Under the pieces are notes generated by a model, which saw only the letters and a program-made list of their open reading frames with translations, did no database searches and was not told the origin of the DNA. DNA of 40,993 nucleotides, taken from positions 1-40,993 of the forward strand of contig CAJULV010000036.1 of assembly GCA_910587555.1 (NCBI GenBank), read 5' to 3'. Shown one piece after another: positions 34,115 to 40,993 of the stretch. Made by a program: the position numbers and the translations under genes. This stretch comes from an uncultured Acetatifactor sp. (GTDB taxonomy: Bacteria > Bacillota > Clostridia > Lachnospirales > Lachnospiraceae). Numbering within the stretch: position 1 is the stretch's first letter; every line of letters starts with the position of its first letter.

Positions 34115-34795
34115 ATGCTGAATCAAAAAGGATTTGACCTGTGGGCGGATGGATATGACGAGAGCGTGGGCCTTTCAGACGAGGAGGGCACCTATCCCTT
34201 TGCAGGCTATAAACAGATATTGAACGAAATATACAACAGAGTGTTGACAGATCAATGTGATTCCGTTCTTGACATCGGCTTTGGCACCGGAACCCTGACC
34301 AGGAAACTGTACAGTCAGGGCTGCCATATTTGGGGGCAGGATTTCTCGGGGAAAATGATGGAACTGGCAAAGGAAAAAATGCCGGAAGCGGCGCTGTACC
34401 AGGGAGATTTTTCAAAGGGACTGGCGGAGGAACTGAAACGGAACCGATACGATGCCATCATTGCCACATATTCCCTGCACCATCTGACCGATGGGGAGAA
34501 GGCCGGACTGATCGAAAATCTGCTGTCCCTGCTGCGTGAGGGCGGATGCCTCTACATCGGGGATGTGGCATTTGAAACACGCGCAGAGATGGAGCGGTGC
34601 AGCGCATGGATCGGCCAGGAATGGGACGATGAGGAATATTATTTTGCAGCAGACGAATGGATGAAATTATTCCCGCAGATGACATTCGAAAAGTTTTCAT
34701 TCTGCGCCGGACTGCTGTCTTTCAAAAGCGGAACGCTTTCCCGGAAAGAGAGAGGAGAAACCAATGGAGAATCAAACCATACCACAGGAAAATAA
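34115..34795 (+). CDS. Class I SAM-dependent methyltransferase
   Basis: A 226-residue Rossmann methyltransferase. It has motif I VLDIGFGTGTLTRKL (about 50-64), an acidic residue at the end of strand 2 (IWGQDFSG, about 72-79), YQGDFSKG (about 95-102) and IIATYSLHHLTD (about 114-125), the common YrrT/UbiE-like arrangement; the start QKGFDLWADGYDESV is also typical of YrrT-like enzymes. Methyl acceptor unknown. The ribosome site AAAGGAG lies in the end of the GNAT-HAD gene, whose stop is one base upstream, and its own end overlaps the MATE gene by 32 bp: the three genes are translationally coupled. Confidence 0.87.
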   Translation: MLNQKGFDLWADGYDESVGLSDEEGTYPFAGYKQILNEIYNRVLTDQCDSVLDIGFGTGTLTRKLYSQGCHIWGQDFSGKMMELAKEKMPEAALYQGDFSKGLAEELKRNRYDAIIATYSLHHLTDGEKAGLIENLLSLLREGGCLYIGDVAFETRAEMERCSAWIGQEWDDEEYYFAADEWMKLFPQMTFEKFSFCAGLLSFKSGTLSRKERGETNGESNHTTGK

Positions 34796-36140
34796 AATGG
34801 GGGTCATGCCCATAGACAGGCTTTTGCTGTCCATGTCCCTGCCCATGATGATTTCCATGCTTGTGCAGGCGCTTTACAATATTGTGGACAGCATTTTTGT
34901 GTCCAGAATCAACGAATATGCCCTTCGGGCCGTATCTCTGGCATTTCCCATCCAGAGTTTGATGATTGCCGTGTCCGTGGGCACCGCGGTGGGAATCAAT
35001 GCCTTCCTGTCCAAAACCCTGGGGGAGAAGGAATACCAGAAGGCCAATACCATTGCGGCCAACGGGGTTTTTGTGGAACTGATGAGCTATGTGGTATTTG
35101 CCCTGGTGGGCATTTTCGCAAGCCGTCCCTTTTTTGCCAGTCAGACCGCCATTGAGCAGGTGCGGGAGTATGGAACCACTTACCTGACCATCTGCTGCAC
35201 CGCGGGCATCGGTATCTTTATGCAGGTTACGTTTGAGCGTCTTCTGCAGTCCACAGGCAGGACTTTCTACGCCATGATTACCCAGGGTGTGGGGGCGATC
35301 ATCAACCTGATTATGGACCCCATTCTGATTTTCGGGTATTTCGGAATGCCGGAAATGGGGGTGGCGGGGGCGGCCGCAGCCACGGTACTGGGGCAGATCG
35401 CCGCTGCGGTACTGGCCATTGTGTTTAATGTGAAAGTAAACCGGGAGATTCATCTGTCTTTCCGGGGATTCAGGCCGGATAAAAAACTCATTGCAGGGAT
35501 TTACAGGGTGGGCATTCCTTCTATTATTATGCAGGCCATCGGCTCTGTGATGACCTACGGCATGAACCTGATTCTGGAGGCCTTCGGCACGGCCCAAACC
35601 GTATTCGGGATTTACTTTAAGCTTCAGAGCTTTATCTTTATGCCTGTGTTCGGCCTGAACAGCGGCATGGTGCCCATCATTGCCTACAATTTCGGCGCGG
35701 GCAGCAAAGAGCGGGTGGTGCGGACCATGAAGAGCAGCATCAAGTATGCGGTGGGTATCATGCTGGCAGGTCTGGCGGTGATGGAGCTGTTTCCGGCCTG
35801 GCTTATCGGGCTGTTTGACGCGGAGGCGTCGTCGGACCTTCTGGTGATCGGAATTCCCGCCCTGCGGATTATCTGTTTGAGTTTCTGCTTTGCAGGGTAC
35901 TGTATTGTGGTGGGAAGCGTATTTCAGGCCCTGGGAAACGGCGTATACAGTATGTTGGTATCCATCGCCAGGCAGCTCTGTGTGCTTTTGCCTGTGGCGT
36001 GGCTGTTCTCCCTTAGCGGCAATGTGAATCTGATCTGGTGGGCCTTCCCCATTGCGGAACTGGTGAGCTTGAGTCTAAGCACCTATTTCCTGATGCGGAT
36101 CAACAGAGACATCATTGTCCATATCGGGGAAGAGAAATAG
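34764..36140 (+). CDS. MATE family multidrug/Na+ efflux protein
   Basis: A 458-residue membrane protein with 12 predicted helices in two related halves. MPIDRLLLSMSLPMMISMLVQALYNIVDSIFV is the classic MATE N-terminus, and the second half begins near residue 240 with AGIYRVGIPSIIMQAIGSVM. It exports cationic compounds using Na+ or H+. The start follows AGAGGAG. It overlaps the methyltransferase gene. A MarR C-terminal fragment follows at 36176, and a shrunken duplicate of parts of this gene lies at 37996-38157. Confidence 0.92.
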   Translation: MENQTIPQENKMGVMPIDRLLLSMSLPMMISMLVQALYNIVDSIFVSRINEYALRAVSLAFPIQSLMIAVSVGTAVGINAFLSKTLGEKEYQKANTIAANGVFVELMSYVVFALVGIFASRPFFASQTAIEQVREYGTTYLTICCTAGIGIFMQVTFERLLQSTGRTFYAMITQGVGAIINLIMDPILIFGYFGMPEMGVAGAAAATVLGQIAAAVLAIVFNVKVNREIHLSFRGFRPDKKLIAGIYRVGIPSIIMQAIGSVMTYGMNLILEAFGTAQTVFGIYFKLQSFIFMPVFGLNSGMVPIIAYNFGAGSKERVVRTMKSSIKYAVGIMLAGLAVMELFPAWLIGLFDAEASSDLLVIGIPALRIICLSFCFAGYCIVVGSVFQALGNGVYSMLVSIARQLCVLLPVAWLFSLSGNVNLIWWAFPIAELVSLSLSTYFLMRINRDIIVHIGEEK

Positions 36141-36175
36141 GAGATCAGGTCTTCGGGTTTGGGGATTGCTGTATT

Positions 36176-36358
36176 ATGCTTACGGAAAAAGGTAGAATTT
36201 ATGCGGATAAACTGATGAGCAGTATTTATGCTGCGGAAGAGAGGGCGATGAAAGATACAGTGGAGCAGTTTACGCCGGAGTTTATTTCAGCATTGGAGCA
36301 TTTCAGCGGCTGTCTTTATGAGGAATATAGCAAGGTTATAAGGGATGTGCAGCTTTGA
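36176..36358 (+). pseudogene. C-terminal fragment of a MarR-type regulator
   Basis: MLTEKGRIYADKLMSSIYAAEERA and the following residues, to the TGA, match the end of the MarR winged helix (LTEKG) and the C-terminal dimerisation helix. The N-terminal 80 or so residues, including the recognition helix, are missing and there is no ribosome site. MarR regulators often sit beside MATE genes, so this is probably debris of a former local regulator. Confidence 0.7.
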
Positions 36359-36473
36359 AAAAGATTAAAAAAGTATATATATTAGAGTCATCATCGGAGG
36401 ACTGATCGCCGCAGCGATATGGTCAGGCAGATGCCTGCCTGTTATAGTCTCTGCTGCATAGGTATTGATCTAC

Positions 36474-36502
36474 TTGACAAATAATTATATTTTTTATATA
36501 AT
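36474..36502 (+). promoter_or_regulatory. Consensus SigA promoter of the second MATE gene
   Basis: TTGACA, exactly 17 bp, TATAAT. A perfect match in both boxes. Transcription should begin near 36509, giving a leader of about 125 nt before the start at 36634. Confidence 0.9.
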
Positions 36503-36517
36503 ACGGGTGAATTGCTC

Positions 36518-36596
36518 GGAGGGCATATTACTCGTTGGAAGTAATACGCTGGATAAGGCGCAGATTGAAAAGTCTGTTCTTTATCCAGCTTTTTTT
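36518..36596 (+). promoter_or_regulatory. Terminator/attenuator leader of the second MATE gene
   Basis: GCTGGATAA (36548-36556) pairs with TTATCCAGC (36581-36589), with CAGATT/AGTCTG inside around GAAA, followed by seven T (36590-36596): an intrinsic terminator between promoter and gene. Upstream, GGAGGG (36518-36523) precedes a TTG at 36535 whose frame runs through the hairpin into the MATE gene without a stop, so a translated leader is possible. ATTAC (36528-36532 region) and GTAAT (36541-36545) form a small earlier pairing. Confidence 0.75.
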
Positions 36597-36633
36597 ACTT
36601 TCAGGAAATAAAAAAGCGGAGGAAGAGAAGAAG

Positions 36634-37962
36634 ATGGATTTGCTTACAAGTAAAATAAAACCAATGTATTTTAGATATTTGACGGCCGCATTCGGAAGTG
36701 CGTTGATTTCGTCCATTTATGGTGTGGTGGACATGGCTATGGTAGGGCAGTATCAAGGACCGGAGGGTACGGCAGCATTGGCGGTGGTTGCCCCTGTCTG
36801 GAATATTATATACAGCCTGGGACTTCTTATGGGAATCGGCGGCTCTGTCCTTTTTACTACCTTACGGGGGGAGTCTGAACACAATCGTAAAAAATCTAAT
36901 GAATATTTTACTGCCGCACTTATCGGGGCAACAGCTTTGGCGGTTGTTGCATGGTTGGCGGTGATCTTTTTTGACGGGGAACTATTGCGTCTGTTCGGGG
37001 CGGAAGAAACACTGCTTCCTCTGGCAAAGAGTTATCTGTTTCCGGTTAAATTCGTAGTGCCGAGCTTCCTTTTTACACAGCTTCTGTCAGCTTTCCTGCG
37101 TAATGACGGGAATCCGACCCTTGCTACGAAGGCGGTTTTATTTGGTGGGATTTTTAATGTGTTCGGAGATTATTTTTTTGTTTTTACTCTAAATATGGGA
37201 ATTATGGGGGCAGGGCTTGCAACTGCGATTGGTTCTGTCCTTTCCCTGTTGGTCATGCTGACTCATTTTCCTGGTAAAAAGAATACGTTAAGATTTGAGA
37301 AGCCTGTGAAACTGTTTTTTATTCTCAAATCTATTTGTATAACAGGATTTTCCACTTTTTTTATTGATGTGGCGATGGGAATCCTTACAATGCTGTTTAA
37401 CAGACAGATTTTAAAGTATCTGGGGACGGACGCATTGGCGGTTTACGGTATTATTATCAATATAAGCACCTTTGTCCAGTGTTGTGCTTACAGTATTGGG
37501 CAGGCATCCCAGCCGATGCTTTCTGCGAATTTTGGTGCTGGAAAAGGGAAACGTATTTCACAGATTTTGAAGTATGCGTTAGGGACAGCGGCAGTGTTTG
37601 GAATGGTCTGGACTGCGCTGGCTGTTTTTGCCCCGAATCTTTTTGTCCGTATTTTTATGACGCCGACAGAGGAGATTCTGGCTATTGCTCCGGATATTAT
37701 CTGCAGCTATGGCATTTCTTTCCTGCTGCTTCCCTTTAATATTTTTTCTACTTATTACTTTCAGGCTTTGATGAGACCTATGGCTTCCTTTATTGTTTCT
37801 GTTTCCAGGGGTGCTGTGGTCAGCGGGGTATTGATCTGTATTCTCCCGGTTGTGGCAGGAGCGGATGCGATCTGGTTTGCTATGCCGGTTACGGAACTGC
37901 TGGTTGCAGTTTATGTAACGGTGAAAATGATGCAGTACACGAAGGCAGTATCGAACCGTTAG
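36634..37962 (+). CDS. MATE family efflux protein behind an attenuator
   Basis: A 442-residue, 12-helix MATE transporter. MDLLTSKIKPMYFRYLTAAFGSALISSIYGVVDMAMVG is the N-terminal signature, and the FLRNDGNPTLATKA loop (about 160-173) and second-half INISTFVQCCAYSIGQASQPMLSANFGAGKGKR are typical of the DinF/MepA-like subgroup. It should export cationic drugs or dyes. The start at 36634 has GGAGG 11 bases upstream; the frame extends to a TTG at 36535 across the leader hairpin. It is more AT-rich than the MATE gene at 34764 and not a close copy of it. A perfect promoter plus terminator suggests drug-inducible antitermination. Confidence 0.9.
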   Translation: MDLLTSKIKPMYFRYLTAAFGSALISSIYGVVDMAMVGQYQGPEGTAALAVVAPVWNIIYSLGLLMGIGGSVLFTTLRGESEHNRKKSNEYFTAALIGATALAVVAWLAVIFFDGELLRLFGAEETLLPLAKSYLFPVKFVVPSFLFTQLLSAFLRNDGNPTLATKAVLFGGIFNVFGDYFFVFTLNMGIMGAGLATAIGSVLSLLVMLTHFPGKKNTLRFEKPVKLFFILKSICITGFSTFFIDVAMGILTMLFNRQILKYLGTDALAVYGIIINISTFVQCCAYSIGQASQPMLSANFGAGKGKRISQILKYALGTAAVFGMVWTALAVFAPNLFVRIFMTPTEEILAIAPDIICSYGISFLLLPFNIFSTYYFQALMRPMASFIVSVSRGAVVSGVLICILPVVAGADAIWFAMPVTELLVAVYVTVKMMQYTKAVSNR

Positions 37963-37995
37963 CAGACGAGGTGGGGGATGATTAAGATTGGAATG

Positions 37996-38157
37996 AAAAA
38001 ACTCATTGCAGGGATTTACAGGGTGGGCCTTCCCCATTGCGGAACTGGTGAGCTTGAGTTTGAGTACCTATTTTCTGATGCGGATCAACAGAGACATCAT
38101 TGTCCATATCGGGGAAGAGAAATAGGAGATCAGGTTTTCGGGTTTGGAGATTGCTGT
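37996..38157 (+). pseudogene. Internally deleted duplicate of the first MATE gene and its 3' flank
   Basis: Bases 37996-38028 are identical to 35481-35513, then the sequence jumps and continues as a near copy of 36038-36172 (end of the MATE gene, its stop and 30 bases beyond). The join occurs at GGTGGGC, present at both sites, so about 530 bp was lost by recombination between 7-base repeats. The join puts the second part out of frame. The end of the copy (GATTGCTGT) abuts the CPBP pseudogene. Confidence 0.88.
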
Positions 38158-38888
38158 TTCGGAAGCGTTTTTGTCAGAACAAAAGCATATGCCGCAACCA
38201 AAAGGAAGTTTACGGCAGAGAACAGAATGCGTTTTTCTGCGGTAAGCGCCGCCTCATTGGCAAAAACGCTGACGGCATTATTGACCGAATGGGCAGCAAT
38301 ACAGGGAAGCAGACTGCCCCCGCCATAGAAAATAATCACAAAAAGGAAACCGCAGGCAATGGAGCTCACGATCTGCCAGAGATTGGCCGTTATATCCATT
38401 CCGCTGCCGTTGAACAAATTCAGGATATGCCCCAGACCAAAAGTGACACTGGAGATGAGGACTGCCGTTTTTACATTCTCTTTTGCCAGGGCCTTGAATA
38501 AAAAGCCTCTGAAAATGACTTCTTCCAGAAAGCCCACTCAGAGCATGCTTAGGATATGACAGGCTGTGTCCGCTGCCGGATAATTTACGGCAATTCCAAA
38601 CCAGAGGTTGTGGGACATGAACGGCAGCAGCGGGAGATACCAGAGAAACCTTCCTGCCGGAGAATGGGGGCGGCATAATCCATAGTACTTTGTCAGGCCC
38701 TTTTTCCGAAGCCACAGAAACAGCATGACTGTGAGAAGGGAATTGCATATAAGAGACGCAGAACTGTGGATACCTATGGCATCCGACAGGGGATTGGCCA
38801 GTGAGTTTAAAGTACAATAAATGCCAATCCATACCAACGCAAAAGTAAGTTCATTCTTTTCAAACAAATCATCCAACCACTTTGTCAT
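38130..38888 (-). pseudogene. CPBP-family intramembrane protease, interrupted by one TGA
   Basis: The frame from MTKWLDDLFE (start 38888) runs 116 codons to a TGA at 38538-38540, and continues in the same frame as VGFLEEVIFRGFLFKALA to 38130. The second part holds the EEVIFRG (EExxxR) and FGLGHILN motifs of CPBP (CaaX-like) membrane proteases, and the first part holds its N-terminal helices. Restoring one codon gives a normal protein of about 250 residues. The last nine codons (about QSPNPKT) are read from MATE-derived DNA, so the native C-terminus may also be altered. The start has GGGGGG upstream. Probably inactive. Confidence 0.85.
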
Positions 38889-38934
38889 GTGAATCCCCCC
38901 CTGCCGCCTTTGACGGCTCAAATAGAAATGAAAA

Positions 38935-39054
38935 ATGCAGTTTTTTGTGCGCTTTGGCGCAAAAGCAATCAGAATATGAAAGTCTGCTTTCACAGTTATA
39001 TCTCTTTGTTCGCTCTGCGCAATACCGATGAGAAGTTAAAAGTCTGCTTTCACA
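38935..39054. repeat. Two imperfect 60-bp direct repeats downstream of tetR
   Basis: The minus-strand units 39054-38995 and 38994-38935 both begin GTGAAAGCAGACTTT and share TGCGC and ACAAA blocks; I judge about 60-70% identity. The first unit starts at the tetR stop codon. GAAAGCAGACTTTC is itself nearly palindromic. Confidence 0.65.
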
Positions 39055-39622
39055 CTTCGCCCTTCTGTGATGCCGAGACTGCCCCCCGGTACGCCCGTTC
39101 CAGATGAGCGGAAACAACGGTTTCGTCAAACGCAAACGAATTATTTGCGATGAGACTGGCGTAGCCGTGGGCAAATAATGCAATCGTTAAAAACACTTCT
39201 TTCATTTGGGTTTCCTTCATCCCGGTGGCTTCCTGCATGGCAGCAAGAATGGGTTTCAGTTCCCGGGAGTCGATCATTTCAAGCAGACTGTTCTCCGCTG
39301 CATACCCGGATTGAAACAGAAAGCGGAACAGATGGGGCTCCTCAATGGCAAAACGGATATAGTTCAGCCCTATGGCGAGCATGAAATCTTCCGCCTGCGG
39401 GTCAGCTTTCATCAGATAGCCGGTATGGTACCTGTCTGTTTTTTCATAGACCACTCTTTTCAGTTCCTCAATCGTTGCAAAATGGTACATCACCGGCTGC
39501 GTGGAACAGTTCAGCTTTTTTGACACTGTCCTTGCATTGATGTTTTCCGCCCCTTCTTCCCGGGCGATTTCAAACCCGGCGTCAATAATCATATCTCTTG
39601 TAATCTTTGCTTTCGGCGGCAT
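39050..39622 (-). CDS. TetR/AcrR family transcriptional regulator
   Basis: A 190-residue regulator. The N-terminal helix-turn-helix is clear: TRDMIIDAGFEIAREEGAENINARTVSKKLNCSTQPVMYHF (about 8-48). The C-terminal ligand domain is helical, with LFRFLFQSGYAAENS near residue 100 as in TetR_C_33-like regulators. It should repress genes until a small ligand binds. AGGAA lies 8 bases before the ATG. A consensus promoter at 39665-39693 and a perfect 12-bp palindrome at 39650-39661 over the start region suggest self-repression. Likely targets: the divergent methyltransferase pair and perhaps the CPBP gene downstream. Confidence 0.9.
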   Translation of the reverse strand: MPPKAKITRDMIIDAGFEIAREEGAENINARTVSKKLNCSTQPVMYHFATIEELKRVVYEKTDRYHTGYLMKADPQAEDFMLAIGLNYIRFAIEEPHLFRFLFQSGYAAENSLLEMIDSRELKPILAAMQEATGMKETQMKEVFLTIALFAHGYASLIANNSFAFDETVVSAHLERAYRGAVSASQKGEV

Positions 39623-39649
39623 TTTGATTTCCTGCCTTTATATAATTAT

Positions 39650-39661
39650 TGTTATATAACA
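39650..39661. promoter_or_regulatory. Palindromic operator candidate of tetR
   Basis: TGTTATATAACA is a perfect 12-bp palindrome lying just downstream of the tetR -10 box, embedded in A/T-rich sequence with further partial symmetry (ATATAAT left, ATTATAT right). The position suits repression of the tetR promoter. Confidence 0.6.
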
Positions 39662-39664
39662 TAT

Positions 39665-39693
39665 ATTATATATCATTCCGCAGGCATTGTCAA
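39665..39693 (-). promoter_or_regulatory. Consensus SigA promoter of tetR
   Basis: Minus strand: TTGACA, exactly 17 bp, TATAAT, both boxes perfect, with the start of transcription expected near 39658 inside the palindrome. Confidence 0.85.
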
Positions 39694-39966
39694 GGACTGA
39701 ATAGGAGCGTGTTTGGATTATCCTGCTTCTTTGGTTGGGATTTTTGCTGTCGGAGCAGGAAGATCTAAAGAAATCTTTATGGTTCTTATGGTTTTCTCTT
39801 TATACTTCCTCTTTATACTGAAAGCATCAAATGACAGCATAGCACGCTGAATTTATATAAGTCCAGTTAAGAAATGTCAGTGCTTTTGAAAGATAATTTC
39901 CATGACAGGAAAGTCGCAAAGGTTTCGTGCTATCGCTATGCGATTTAAATTAAGGAGGAACATCTT
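39694..39966. other. tetR-methyltransferase divergent spacer
   Basis: No gene is visible. CTCTTTATACT occurs twice (39796-39806 and 39809-39819) with a 13-bp period, a possible regulator site. TCCTGC and GCAGGA near 39730-39765 can form a weak hairpin. I found no convincing + strand promoter pair for the methyltransferase gene. Confidence 0.4.
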
Positions 39967-40560
39967 ATGTGGCAGTTTTTAAGAGAATACATCAGTGCTC
40001 CGGACACGATCGGAGCCATTGCACCCAGCAGCAGGCATCTGGCGGCGGCCATGACGGCTTCTATTGATTTCGATAAAGCGCGCTGCATTGTGGAATACGG
40101 TGCAGGGACAGGCGTATTTACCAGAGAGGTGGCGGCAGGAAAGCGGCGGGATACGACTTATATCGTGATTGAACAGAATGACCGTTTCTACGAAATGCTG
40201 CGGAAACAGTTCCATGGAATGCCGGGAGTGGTGCTGATCCATGGAGATGCCGGAAATGTATGCGGTTACTTAAGAGAACAGGGGTTTTTACATGCGGATT
40301 ATATCATTTCCGGTCTGCCGTTTACGTCTCTTCCCCGGCAGGTGTCCCGCAGAATACTGTCGCAGACGCAAAAGGCCATGGGAACAGAAGGTGTGTTTAC
40401 TACATTTCAGTATACACTGCTGCGGAAAAGCTTTCTGGAACAATATTTCAATATCCAGAGGATTGTGCGGGTCTGGCGAAATCTCCCCCCGGCATATGTG
40501 CTGCACATGAAACTAAAATCCTGCCATGCCGGGCAGATTTCCGCGGATGATGCGGTATGA
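39967..40560 (+). CDS. Phospholipid N-methyltransferase-like SAM-dependent methyltransferase
   Basis: A 197-residue protein. The N-terminus FLREYISAPDTIGAIAPSSRHLAAAM is typical of PmtA-like and KsgA-related enzymes. SAM motif I is VEYGAGTGVFTREV (about 42-55), an acidic VIEQN follows (about 67-71), and SGLPFTSLP (about 112-120) corresponds to the N/S-x-P-F motif that positions the amine. It probably methylates phosphatidylethanolamine head groups or another amine. A strong site AAGGAGG lies 8-9 bases before the ATG. A small DedA-like membrane-protein gene follows after 22 bp, which fits a membrane-lipid role. It could instead be an rRNA methyltransferase relative. Confidence 0.8.
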   Translation: MWQFLREYISAPDTIGAIAPSSRHLAAAMTASIDFDKARCIVEYGAGTGVFTREVAAGKRRDTTYIVIEQNDRFYEMLRKQFHGMPGVVLIHGDAGNVCGYLREQGFLHADYIISGLPFTSLPRQVSRRILSQTQKAMGTEGVFTTFQYTLLRKSFLEQYFNIQRIVRVWRNLPPAYVLHMKLKSCHAGQISADDAV

Positions 40561-40582
40561 ACCAATAGCAGGAGGTGATGTT

Positions 40583-40966
40583 ATGTGGTGTGTCTATTTT
40601 CTTACCTGCGTGCTGCTTCCCATATGTGTTCCGGTGCCGGAAACGGCAGTGGTACTGTGGGGAACCGGACAGATCGGCAGCCTGGGGGCCTTTTTCCTCG
40701 GGGTCACAGGTTCCGTTCTGGGATTGGCGATTATGTATTCCTTATCTTCTCTGATTGCAAATCGTATTTCAAGGGGGAAGAAAGAGCAAAGGCAGCTGGC
40801 GTGGCTGCGGCAGCTGACGGGGCGGTACCGCTTTTGGATTCTCGGCATACTGCTGATCGTTCCGCTTGTGTCCGACGAAATTCTCTGTGCAGGTTCTGTT
40901 TTTTTGAAAATATCATTGCCCCAGTTTCTGAAAATTGGTATAATCCTGTTTTTAACAGTTGTGTAG
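40583..40966 (+). CDS. Small DedA/VTT-like membrane protein
   Basis: A 127-residue protein with about four hydrophobic segments (about 2-20, 30-52, 86-102 and 108-126). PVPETAVVLWGTGQIGSLGAFFLGVTGSVLGLAIMYSLS has the glycine-rich re-entrant pattern of DedA/VTT (SNARE-associated) proteins, and RYRFWILGILLIVPLVSDEILC resembles their second conserved motif. Family members are usually 150-200 residues or more, so this is short and may end early. The start at 40583 has AGGAGG 7 bases upstream. It follows the methyltransferase by 22 bp. DedA proteins are implicated in lipid flipping, which suits that neighbour. Assignment moderate. Confidence 0.6.
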   Translation: MWCVYFLTCVLLPICVPVPETAVVLWGTGQIGSLGAFFLGVTGSVLGLAIMYSLSSLIANRISRGKKEQRQLAWLRQLTGRYRFWILGILLIVPLVSDEILCAGSVFLKISLPQFLKIGIILFLTVV

Positions 40967-40993
40967 ACAAAGAATCGCTGTAACCCCAGTGTT

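Noticed and set aside
38538..38540. The TGA in the protease gene as a selenocysteine codon
   Set aside because: CPBP proteases use Glu and His with no Cys at this place, no SECIS-like hairpin is evident right after the TGA, and the locus is surrounded by rearranged debris. A nonsense mutation is simpler.

Overview
This window looks like the chromosome of a gut Lachnospiraceae-type Clostridium (Firmicutes, moderate-to-high GC). The evidence is strong AGGAGG-type ribosome binding sites, consensus SigA promoters, a Tn4451-type large serine recombinase, NhaC, Sel1/ankyrin proteins, DUF1062, MATE pumps, and a three-subunit molybdenum hydroxylase with a MocA-type maturation protein. The assignment rests on protein style only. 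I saw no rRNA, tRNA or CRISPR array.

Layout. 1-2092: AT-rich DUF4238 tail and a large serine recombinase without its catalytic N-terminus, probably the scar of an integrative element. 2175-4889: quinol-monooxygenase-like protein, the C-terminal part of a ferredoxin-type aldo/keto reductase, and an NhaC antiporter. 5182-11003: a cluster of eukaryote-like repeat proteins (ankyrin on -, then a helical-repeat protein, ankyrin and Sel1 on +). 11117-13984: purine salvage (xpt, a CHAP-like protein, xanthine/uracil permease). 14455-15553: DUF1062 and a GNAT acetyltransferase. 15695-20236 (-): a lipoprotein/FecCD/FecE importer followed by a P-loop NTPase-MocA fusion; I infer molybdate or tungstate uptake coupled to cofactor maturation. 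20963-24845: MacB/FtsX-type ABC exporter. 25489-32350: molybdenum hydroxylase operon whose FAD and 2Fe-2S genes are separated from the Mo-subunit gene by a lower-GC two-gene cassette, a HEPN-like protein and an 877-residue dual NTPase of the KGGVGR type. 32725-37962: GNAT-HAD fusion, methyltransferase, two MATE pumps, the second behind a consensus promoter and a terminator/attenuator. 36176-38888 also carries debris: a MarR tail, an internally deleted MATE copy and a CPBP protease gene broken by one TGA. 39050-40966: self-regulated TetR divergent from a phospholipid N-methyltransferase-like gene and a small DedA/VTT-like membrane protein.

How the genes fit together. Purine uptake and phosphoribosylation, a molybdenum-type importer, a Moco cytidylyltransferase-like fusion and a xanthine-dehydrogenase-type hydroxylase could form one purine/molybdenum regulon, although the hydroxylase substrate cannot be read from the sequence. 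The best candidate for an undescribed system is the HEPN + KGGVGR dual-NTPase cassette inside the hydroxylase operon. Second are the palindromic elements in the intergenic spaces, above all one 32-bp palindrome present twice, identical, at both ends of the importer operon.
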